From: Bacillota bacterium
GTDB lineage: Bacteria; Bacillota; Clostridia; Peptostreptococcales; Acidaminobacteraceae
Assembly (NCBI GenBank): GCA_023443345.1
Contig: JAEZUZ010000027.1
Location: 1 to 28,930, forward strand
Reading direction: 5' to 3'
DNA length: 28,930 bases
How positions within the stretch are numbered: the stretch's first letter is position 1; the number at the start of each line of letters is the position of its first letter. The position numbers and the translations under genes are program-made. The notes beneath the pieces are model-generated. The model did not search any database and had not been told where the DNA came from. It worked only from the letters and a program-made list of their open reading frames with translations. Below, in pieces: positions 15,753 through 22,314 of this stretch.

Positions 15753-16667
15753 CTATACCTCTTTCGCCTCTAAAGCCTTCCTTAGATGACCTTTAGATTT
15801 TTCAAGATCTCTTATAGACTCTTTAGCTGATTGATTTTTCAAAATACTAAGAATTGCTACCTTGACACTATTTTCTGATTCTATAAGCTTCTGGCTTGCA
15901 ACTTCATCTGCAACCCCTGTTATAGCAACAATCATATTTTTAGCTCTCTCAAAAAGTTTCTCATTTGTTGGGTTTACATCAACCATTAAATTCTCGTATA
16001 CCTTACCTATTCCAACCATAGAAGCTGTACTTATCATATTCAATATCATTTTTTGTGCTGTTGCTGCTTTTAGTCTAGTTGAGCCTGTAAGTACTTCTGC
16101 CCCAACCTCTGCCTCCATTTTAATGTCTGCTAATGAGGCCATTTTTGAGCCTTTATTACAAGTAATTGCACCTGTTTTTGCCCCAATCTCTTTGGCATAT
16201 TTTAATGCTCCTATTGCATATGGGGTTCTTCCACTTGCTGCAATTGCCACTAAAATATCTCTACTTGAAAAGTTATGTTTTTTTAAGTCTTCTCTAGCAA
16301 GGTCTTCAATATCTTCTGCTCCTTCTATTGAAGAATAAAGAGCCTTTTCCCCACCAGCTAAAAGCCCAATCACCATATTTCTATCAACACTAAAGGTAGG
16401 AGGACACTCTGCTGCATCTAAAACACCAAGCCTTCCACTTGTGCCTGCTCCTGCATAGAACAACCTTCCACCGTTGTTAAAAGAATCTATTACAAGTTGA
16501 ACCATTTTTGCTATCTCTTCTTTTATCTCTCTTACAGCAAGTACGGTCTTCTCATCTTCCTTATTCATTAAATCTACTATCTCTCTTATACTCATTGTAT
16601 CGAGATTATCTGAGTTTTCGTTTCTACTTTCGGTTCTAAGTCTCTTTATATCATCTATATGGCTCAT
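15753..16667 (-). CDS. murQ: N-acetylmuramic acid 6-phosphate etherase
   Basis: Cleaves the D-lactyl ether of MurNAc-6-phosphate to give GlcNAc-6-phosphate and D-lactate, the key step of MurNAc salvage in the cytosol. The protein of about 304 residues has the SIS-domain signature GAGTSGRLGVLDAAECPPTF, the Glu of SIEGAED, IAASGRTPYAIGAL and VDVNPTNEKL, all typical of MurQ. I prefer the second ATG (16667) to the first (16670), because the GAAGG site is then at workable spacing. The start overlaps the RpiR-type regulator gene by 17 nt. Presence of MurQ fixes the theme of the operon as peptidoglycan amino-sugar recovery. Confidence 0.96.
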   Translation of the reverse strand: MSHIDDIKRLRTESRNENSDNLDTMSIREIVDLMNKEDEKTVLAVREIKEEIAKMVQLVIDSFNNGGRLFYAGAGTSGRLGVLDAAECPPTFSVDRNMVIGLLAGGEKALYSSIEGAEDIEDLAREDLKKHNFSSRDILVAIAASGRTPYAIGALKYAKEIGAKTGAITCNKGSKMASLADIKMEAEVGAEVLTGSTRLKAATAQKMILNMISTASMVGIGKVYENLMVDVNPTNEKLFERAKNMIVAITGVADEVASQKLIESENSVKVAILSILKNQSAKESIRDLEKSKGHLRKALEAKEV

Positions 16668-17508
16668 CATCTACCTTCTTTATATAAGTATTGCTTATGT
16701 TTCCAAGCAATTCTTCATAATTCTTATCCACATATATATTGTAAAGTATATCAACTACATTTAATTGGCTTATTCTTGAACTCATAGCGCCTATTCTATA
16801 CCTTTCTTCTGTCATAGCAACTGGAAGTACTAAATCGCTCATCAAAGAAAGTTCACTCTGCTCAAAAGCACTTATAAGTATTACCTTTGAACCATTTAAT
16901 TTTGCCTGCTTTACACTTTCTACAACTTCAATTGTATTTGCCGAATAGCTAATTGCTAGAGCAACATCCTCATCTGTCATATTCTTTGCCATCTGTAGTT
17001 GTAAGTGAGAGTCCTCAAACACATGAAACATCATACCTATTCTCATAAACTTCTGAACTAGGTCCTTTGCAACTAAGTAGGATGATCCCATTGCAAATAT
17101 ACATACATTCTTAGCTTTTTCTATCATCTCTACTGCTTGAAGAAGGTTTTTATTATCTTGCAGCTTTGCAGAATTTTGAAGTGCCATGATATTTTTTAGA
17201 GTAACTGTCTCGATTATCTTATCTATGTTGTTTTCATTTTTGTGCTCTCTTTGAAACAGTCCCTTGTTCTGATTAATTCTAGCTACATCATATATAAGAG
17301 CATTTTTAAAATCACTAAATCCTTCAAACCCTAAATTCTTACAAAATCTAACTATTGTAGAGGGTGATGTATAAGTCTCTTTTGCAAGGCTTCTTACATT
17401 GTGTTTAATTATGTTCTCTGGATCTTTTAAAATAAATTTTATAATTGCCTTTTTTGCTGCACTTGAGGTTTGCTGATATGGCAATAGTTTAAGATAGATA
17501 TTTTTCAT
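16651..17508 (-). CDS. RpiR/MurR-family transcriptional regulator
   Basis: This 285-residue regulator has an N-terminal HTH_6 domain (about 1-77, with SPSTIVRFCKNLGFEGFSDFK as the recognition region) and a C-terminal sugar-phosphate-binding SIS domain (about 105-250, with FAMGSSYLVAKDL and ISYSANTIEVVESV). As in MurR and relatives, MurNAc-6-P or a related phosphosugar is the probable effector. It heads the nine-gene operon with AGAGG before its ATG, so it controls its own synthesis if it binds the palindromes found in its promoter. Activator versus repressor mode cannot be read. Confidence 0.92.
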   Translation of the reverse strand: MKNIYLKLLPYQQTSSAAKKAIIKFILKDPENIIKHNVRSLAKETYTSPSTIVRFCKNLGFEGFSDFKNALIYDVARINQNKGLFQREHKNENNIDKIIETVTLKNIMALQNSAKLQDNKNLLQAVEMIEKAKNVCIFAMGSSYLVAKDLVQKFMRIGMMFHVFEDSHLQLQMAKNMTDEDVALAISYSANTIEVVESVKQAKLNGSKVILISAFEQSELSLMSDLVLPVAMTEERYRIGAMSSRISQLNVVDILYNIYVDKNYEELLGNISNTYIKKVDDEPYR

Positions 17509-17527
17509 GTTTTCCTCTGTTTATTTA

Positions 17528-17556
17528 ATGTTAATTCATTGAAACTTATGAGTCAA
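17528..17556 (-). promoter_or_regulatory. Promoter of the amino-sugar operon with inverted repeat in the spacer
   Basis: On the minus strand TTGACT (-35, 17551-17556), 17-nt spacer and TAACAT (-10, 17528-17533). The spacer contains TTTCAATGAA (plus strand 17535-17544), a short inverted repeat similar to TGAAA/TTTCA half-sites reported for several RpiR-family operators. The spacing and the position just upstream of the regulator gene support it. Confidence 0.65.
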
Positions 17557-17557
17557 T

Positions 17558-17590
17558 AATGCCGGCATTTTATGAAACGTTGTTTTATGT
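17558..17590. promoter_or_regulatory. Candidate operators in the divergent rpiR / ygfK-like region
   Basis: Two palindromes lie just upstream of the operon -35 box. One is AATGCCGGCATT (17558-17569), a perfect 12-bp palindrome with an unusual GC core in AT-rich surroundings. The other is ATGAAAC-GTT-GTTTTAT (17572-17588), imperfect by one position. Either could bind the RpiR-type protein; no function is proven. Confidence 0.45.
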
Positions 17591-17666
17591 TTTAAAACTA
17601 AATTTGAGATATTTCTGCATATTTTTAGGATTTTTTCTATTTATCAATACTTTTATATAAAAAAAG

Positions 17667-17675
17667 TGGTATTAT
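17667..17675 (+). promoter_or_regulatory. Extended -10 promoter of the ygfK-like gene
   Basis: TGGTATTAT gives a TGn-extended -10 (TATTAT at 17670-17675), 32 nt before the start codon. No good -35 is visible. An AAGGAG ribosome site follows at 17694-17699. Confidence 0.5.
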
Positions 17676-17707
17676 AAATTTAAGATATTTAATAAGGAGT
17701 TTCTTTA

Positions 17708-19303
17708 ATGATCGACTTTTTTTCAATAAAAGAACTTGAAGCTCTAATAGATGATATTTATAACGAACTTCAAATTAACAAAACAATTTTATCTGTACAT
17801 AATTTTTATGAAGAAAGTGGTGCTGAACCACTAGATTTTTTTGATAGAAAACTTGCTCACGGCTTTGGTATAGCTTGTGGTGCTCACATACAACTTGCTC
17901 AACACTTGTGTGCTTCATACATAGGTGGTGCAAGATATTTTGAACTAAAACCTATATCTAAAAAGTCAAACTATGCAGAAATTTCAAGACATCAAGACAT
18001 AGATATAACTAGGGAATACATAAAGTCATACTTCCTAATAAAATTTCTCGCTAAAGAGTTTGGATTTGGGGATCCAGATGGATTTATATTCAACCTAAGT
18101 CTTGGAAATACTATTGATGAAATTATAAATACAGATATTTCTATCCTACTTGATGCAAGTGAGTGTGAGTATTTCAAAGAATGTAGAGAAGTTTTTATAA
18201 AAAATATAAACAGATTCAAAAATATAGATGAGAATTTTATAAATTCAATCCCTTCAAATATTATTCAATCAATAACTATAAATCCTGATATGGGAATCAA
18301 TCATTTGGAGATTATTGATGCATCTAAAAAAGTGATTGATAAATATAGAGTGCCTACTTATTTAAAACTATATCCTACTTTGATTGACTATAGCAGATGT
18401 TTAGATATCCTATCTAAAATAGGTTTTGTCTCAGTAATACCAGATAGAGAGGCCTTTGATAGTACTCCAAATTTAGATGAAGCTGTGGAAATAGTTACTT
18501 CTCTTAAAGAGTACTCTAATAAGCTTGATGTATACTTTGCAATTAAACTTTCTAATACTCTACATTGCAATCTAGAAAATAGAGATGGACAGGGATCTCA
18601 CATTCATCTTTCAGGAAAGGCTTTACTTCCGATATCTCTAAGTTCAATAGAAGCTCTACTTAATAGAGTTTACATAGACATAAGTTATAGTGGTGGCGTT
18701 GATAAATACAACGTAAAAGAACTTCTTGAAGCTGGACTTTTCCCAGTGACTGCCGCTACTTTAGTACTTAAACCATCTGGTTATGATGGCTTAGAAGAAG
18801 TTGCAAACCAAGCCGAAAATGTAGAAGTAATTGGAAAAGCAGATTTGAGAAAAATTCAAAATATAATAAATAGACTTCTAGATAATCCTCAACTTGAGAG
18901 TTGCAAAGTTGATCTTGATAAGAGAAATAAAGATCCTTTTGTAGTTCTAAGCAATGCAAGTAAAAATTGCACTATATTATGTAAGCACTGCATAGGAGTT
19001 AGGACAAATATGGCAGATGGAATGATAGAGCTTATAAATTCACAAGTTTTGATAGATGAGTGTACTTTCTGCTCTAACTGTCAATTCTTCTCACTTGAGC
19101 CTAGCATCAGATTTAAAAAGAAGATTACGCTATTTGATTCTCTTGAGGACTTAAATAACTCTACAGAAATGGGATTCTATATTCACGATGATGGAACATA
19201 TACATTTAGACTAAATGAAGTAGATAGATGTAGCTATGATTCTCTTCCTCTAGAAATCAAGGAAAATATCCAAGAGTTGAGAAAAAACTCACTTGATATA
19301 TAA
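17708..19303 (+). CDS. Reduced YgfK-like protein: DHOD-like barrel joined to a degenerate ferredoxin domain
   Basis: By remembered similarity this 531-residue protein matches the two ends of YgfK (putative selenate reductase/selenium-hydroxylase accessory protein, about 1030 aa in E. coli). Residues about 1-400 match its dihydroorotate-dehydrogenase-like barrel: GAHIQLAQ (58-65), FIFNLSLGNTIDEI (126-139), YLKLYPTLIDYSR, HLSGKALLPISLSS and ISYSGG...FPVTAATLVLKPSGY. Residues about 415-531 match the extreme C-terminus with two iron-sulphur motifs. The roughly 450-residue FAD/NAD(P)H module that normally lies between is missing. Each Cys motif lacks its last Cys: Cys421/425/428 then Arg432, and Cys452/455/458 then Ser462. 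No frameshift is seen, so it looks like a distinct intact form. Partner and reaction are unknown. It is divergent from the amino-sugar operon. Confidence 0.75.
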   Translation: MIDFFSIKELEALIDDIYNELQINKTILSVHNFYEESGAEPLDFFDRKLAHGFGIACGAHIQLAQHLCASYIGGARYFELKPISKKSNYAEISRHQDIDITREYIKSYFLIKFLAKEFGFGDPDGFIFNLSLGNTIDEIINTDISILLDASECEYFKECREVFIKNINRFKNIDENFINSIPSNIIQSITINPDMGINHLEIIDASKKVIDKYRVPTYLKLYPTLIDYSRCLDILSKIGFVSVIPDREAFDSTPNLDEAVEIVTSLKEYSNKLDVYFAIKLSNTLHCNLENRDGQGSHIHLSGKALLPISLSSIEALLNRVYIDISYSGGVDKYNVKELLEAGLFPVTAATLVLKPSGYDGLEEVANQAENVEVIGKADLRKIQNIINRLLDNPQLESCKVDLDKRNKDPFVVLSNASKNCTILCKHCIGVRTNMADGMIELINSQVLIDECTFCSNCQFFSLEPSIRFKKKITLFDSLEDLNNSTEMGFYIHDDGTYTFRLNEVDRCSYDSLPLEIKENIQELRKNSLDI

Positions 19304-19306
19304 TAA

Positions 19307-19334
19307 AAAAGCTTACCTTAAGAGGTAAGCTTTT
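19307..19334. terminator. Bidirectional terminator between the ygfK-like gene and psuG
   Basis: A perfect 12-bp stem, AAAAGCTTACCT (19307-19318) and AGGTAAGCTTTT (19323-19334), with a 4-nt loop. It lies between two convergent genes with T-rich sequence on both outer sides. Confidence 0.93.
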
Positions 19335-19337
19335 GTT

Positions 19338-20252
19338 TTATTTATTATAGTAACTTACTGCTATTTTGGCACCAAGTTCTGCATTGTTCTTTATAAGAGC
19401 TATATTTGATTCCAGACTTCTTCCCTTTGTCTTTTCAACTATAGTCTTAAGTAAAAACGGAGTTGTCTCTTTTCCGTGTATGTTATTTTGGCTTGCTTCT
19501 GCTAGAGCCTGATCGATGTAATTTCCTATTTCATCCTCAGGAAATGAATTCTTCTCAGGTATTGGATTTGTAATTAAAATTCCACCACCTAATTTTAGAG
19601 TTTCCTTTACTTTAACTACATCTGCAATCTCTTGAGCACTATTGCAAGTCCAGTGTAACTTTATTCCACTTTTTCTTGAAAAGAAAGCCGGAAGTTCTTC
19701 TGTCTGATAACCTATTGCAAGTATTCCCTTTGTCTCTAAATATTCCATAGTTCTTGGCAAATCAAGGATTGCTTTAGCTCCTGCACATATTACATTTACT
19801 GGAGTTCTTACAAATTCATCAAGGTCACTAGATACATCCATAGTCTGCTCATAACCTCTATGTACTCCCCCTATTCCACCTGTTACAAAGAATTTAATAC
19901 CTGCTAAATTTGCACATATCATTGTACAGGCAACAGTTGTTGAACCATGTAATTTCTTTGAAATTGCAATTGGGAGATCTCTTCTTGAAAGCTTTACTAC
20001 TTCCTTCTCGTTTGCAAGTCTAACTAGTTCATCATTTGATAGACCTACATGTATTATTCCATCTAGTACAGCAATTGTTGCTGGAACAGCCCCCTCATTT
20101 CTTATAATTTCTTCTACTTCTTGAGCTGTCTGTAAGTTCTCAGGATATGGCATCCCATGAGTAATAATTGTAGATTCAAGTGCTACAACAGGTCTGTTGT
20201 TTTCTAGCGCTTCTCTTACTTCTTCTTTAATTCTGATATAATCTGTAATCAT
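19338..20252 (-). CDS. psuG: Pseudouridine-5'-phosphate glycosidase
   Basis: Splits the C-C glycosidic bond of pseudouridine 5'-phosphate to uracil and ribose 5-phosphate, the second step of pseudouridine breakdown. The 304-residue protein has usual length and family motifs: VALESTIITHGMPYP with the conserved Glu, GAVPATIAVLDGIIHVGL, KLSRRDLPIAI, GSTTVACTM, VTGGIGGVHRG, and KTKGRSLESNIALIKNNA at the end. GAGGA precedes the ATG. The kinase PsuK that usually makes the substrate is not in this window. It has its own promoter and terminator. Confidence 0.96.
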   Translation of the reverse strand: MITDYIRIKEEVREALENNRPVVALESTIITHGMPYPENLQTAQEVEEIIRNEGAVPATIAVLDGIIHVGLSNDELVRLANEKEVVKLSRRDLPIAISKKLHGSTTVACTMICANLAGIKFFVTGGIGGVHRGYEQTMDVSSDLDEFVRTPVNVICAGAKAILDLPRTMEYLETKGILAIGYQTEELPAFFSRKSGIKLHWTCNSAQEIADVVKVKETLKLGGGILITNPIPEKNSFPEDEIGNYIDQALAEASQNNIHGKETTPFLLKTIVEKTKGRSLESNIALIKNNAELGAKIAVSYYNK

Positions 20253-20276
20253 AAATCCTCTTAAACATTTTTCTTA

Positions 20277-20305
20277 ATTATAATATTTATCTCTGATATA
20301 ATCAA
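20277..20305 (-). promoter_or_regulatory. psuG promoter
   Basis: On the minus strand TTGATT (-35, 20300-20305), 17-nt spacer, TATAAT (-10, 20277-20282). Its -35 overlaps the -10 of the opposite yaaA promoter, so the two promoters should compete. Confidence 0.75.
20294..20302 (+). promoter_or_regulatory. yaaA promoter (extended -10)
   Basis: TGATATAAT, with a consensus -10 at 20297-20302 and the TGn extension; TTAATT lies 17 nt upstream as a weak -35. The ribosome site AAGGAG follows before the ATG at 20329. Confidence 0.7.
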
Positions 20306-20328
20306 CTTATCAACAAAAAGGAGCAAAA

Positions 20329-20943
20329 ATGAAAGTAATAATTTCACCGGCTAAAACAATAAGAGAAAACAGCTACAGAGCTTTGAGCAAGCCTGTTTTT
20401 ATAGATAAATACAATGAAGTAGTTGATAAATACCCATCTCTTGTAGATATGTCAAAGAAGATGTGTGCTATTTACATGTACAACGGCCTTGTTTATAAAC
20501 AATTCGATAGAGAAAAATGGGATGAAGATTTTGTACAAAATCATCTAGTAATACTTTCTGCAACCTATGGAGCTATAAGGCCATATGATGAAGTATCTCC
20601 AGATAGAATGGACTTCTTAAAGGCTTCTTCACTATATAAATTCTGGGGTGAAGATGTATTCAATAAATTCTTTAAAGATGAAATAATAGTAAATCTAGCT
20701 TCAGAAGAATTTAGCAAAATGATTTCTAAATATGTAAAAGAAGAGAATTTTATAGATTTTTCATTTACTAAGGATGGTAAAAAGCATGCAACTACATCAA
20801 AAAAAGCAAGGGGAATCCTTGCTAATGCAATCATGATAAATAAAATCGATGACTATAGGAATATCCCCTTGCTTGAATTAAAAAATTTAAAATTTATATC
20901 TGAACTATCTAGTTCTAGACACTTTCACTTTGAACTTACTTAG
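20329..20943 (+). CDS. yaaA: YaaA-family peroxide-stress protein, short form
   Basis: YaaA (DUF328) lowers free iron and protects DNA during peroxide stress in E. coli. This 204-residue copy opens with the hallmark ISPAKT and keeps LSATYGAIRPYDEVSPDRMDF, LYKFWGEDVFNKFF, VNLASEEFSK and the Lys-rich KKHATTSKKARG segment. Compared with the usual 240-260 residues it is short, because the stretch around residues 45-65 (the INAARF...ALxGDVYxGL region of other members) is compressed to one Met/Tyr-rich segment. The 3' end overlaps the NADH oxidase gene on the other strand by 8 nt. Confidence 0.88.
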   Translation: MKVIISPAKTIRENSYRALSKPVFIDKYNEVVDKYPSLVDMSKKMCAIYMYNGLVYKQFDREKWDEDFVQNHLVILSATYGAIRPYDEVSPDRMDFLKASSLYKFWGEDVFNKFFKDEIIVNLASEEFSKMISKYVKEENFIDFSFTKDGKKHATTSKKARGILANAIMINKIDDYRNIPLLELKNLKFISELSSSRHFHFELT

Positions 20944-22267
20944 CTGTAAGTGCTGCCATAGTAATGTAGTTGTATGGCTTATTGAAGTGTGGTAGGAAGA
21001 AGATATCAAGTAGTGCAATCTTGTCTATTGTTACCTTCTCTTGAATAGCTAGTGAGAACATGTGGTTAAGCAGAGATACATCGTACTTAGAAGCACATTG
21101 CATACCAATTATTCTTCTTGAACCTTTCTCATAAACTATTCTAAGTTTTACAACTTCATTTTCCTTCATAAATTCTGGTCTTTGATTGTCTTCAAAATCT
21201 ACATAATCAACATCTAATCCAGAATCTTGAGCTTTCTTAAGTGTCATACCTGTACTGATTAATTTTTGATCAAATATACAAATTCCATTTGATCCTTGAA
21301 CACCTAGAGACTCAATTGGTGTTCCACATACATTATGAGCTGCTACAATACCACTTCTTACAGCATTTGTTGCTAGAGCGATATAGTTTACATTGTCTAA
21401 TGCATTGTCATAAACTGTAGCACAGTCTCCAATTGCATATACATCCTTGATTGATGTCTCTTGCTTCTTATTTACAAGATATGCACCATTTCTAAATGTA
21501 TCTAATTTATCTTTAGCAAGATCTGTATTTGGTCTAAATCCAACTGCAAGGATTACCATATCTGTCTTAAATTCTTCCTTATCAGTTTTAACACCTTCTA
21601 CTTTTGTATCTCCCAAAATATGTTCTAACTTTTGTCCAAATTTACAAGCAATTCCATGATCTTCTAAATTTTTACTCATTATTTCAGTAAATTCACTGTC
21701 ATAGTATGCGCATAGACATGATGGAGCAATATCAACTACTGCTACTTCCTTGCCTTGTCTAACAAAAGCTTCTGCAAGTTCAACCCCAATATATCCAGCT
21801 CCAACTACTGTTACATGCTTGATATCACTTTGCTTTAGTTTTTCAATAACAACCTGTGCATCTTGATATCTCTTTACTTGCTGAACATTCTCTAAGTCTT
21901 TTCCAGGGATGTTTGGAATAATAGGAAGTGATCCTGTAGCAAAGATCAATTTATCATATGTCTCTTCCTTTTCTGTCCCATCTACAGTATATTTAACTTT
22001 TTTATTGTCAAAGTCTACATCTGTAACTTGTGCATTGATTGTAACCTTTGCACCTTTTTCCCTCAATTGATCAGGAGAACTGTAAAATAGAGATTCTCCT
22101 CCACCTTGGATTTGATTTCCTATCCATAATGCCATTCCGCAACCTAGAAAGCTTGTATTGTTATTTTGCTCTAAAACTACAACTTCATTGTCTTTGTAGT
22201 TATCACATATTGTATTTATACATGCTGTCCCTGCGTGGTTAGCACCAATTAATAAAATTTTACTCAT
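20936..22267 (-). CDS. nox: Water-forming NADH oxidase (Nox/CoA-disulfide reductase family)
   Basis: This 443-residue FAD enzyme reduces oxygen to water with NADH, removing oxygen and regenerating NAD+ in an anaerobe. The FAD-binding start is LLIGANHAG, the single redox Cys43 lies in SFLGCGMALWIG, the NADH site is VVGAGYIGVELAE, and the second FAD motif is DVYAIGDCA. The C-terminal dimerisation domain is complete. The family also includes NADH peroxidases and CoA-disulfide reductases, so water formation is probable but not certain. GGAGG precedes the ATG. It follows the HAD gene but has its own promoter. No terminator is seen after it; its end overlaps yaaA tail to tail. Confidence 0.92.
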   Translation of the reverse strand: MSKILLIGANHAGTACINTICDNYKDNEVVVLEQNNNTSFLGCGMALWIGNQIQGGGESLFYSSPDQLREKGAKVTINAQVTDVDFDNKKVKYTVDGTEKEETYDKLIFATGSLPIIPNIPGKDLENVQQVKRYQDAQVVIEKLKQSDIKHVTVVGAGYIGVELAEAFVRQGKEVAVVDIAPSCLCAYYDSEFTEIMSKNLEDHGIACKFGQKLEHILGDTKVEGVKTDKEEFKTDMVILAVGFRPNTDLAKDKLDTFRNGAYLVNKKQETSIKDVYAIGDCATVYDNALDNVNYIALATNAVRSGIVAAHNVCGTPIESLGVQGSNGICIFDQKLISTGMTLKKAQDSGLDVDYVDFEDNQRPEFMKENEVVKLRIVYEKGSRRIIGMQCASKYDVSLLNHMFSLAIQEKVTIDKIALLDIFFLPHFNKPYNYITMAALTAK

Positions 22268-22284
22268 TTATAACCTCCATTCCA

Positions 22285-22314
22285 ATTATACTCTATTTTT
22301 TATATTTGTTTCAA
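22285..22314 (-). promoter_or_regulatory. nox promoter
   Basis: On the minus strand TTGAAA (-35, 22309-22314), 18-nt spacer and TATAAT (-10, 22285-22290). The -35 lies inside the last codons of the upstream HAD gene. Confidence 0.75.

Noticed and set aside
15862..16338. Open frame of 158 codons antisense to murQ
   Set aside because: It is a mirror of a well-conserved gene, lacks a ribosome site and recognisable motifs, and is best seen as a shadow frame.
17708..19303. The ygfK-like gene as an ordinary dihydroorotate dehydrogenase or an alanine-racemase-like enzyme
   Set aside because: Standard PyrD active-site motifs are not present. The matches are to the YgfK-type barrel and its C-terminal Fe-S tail.
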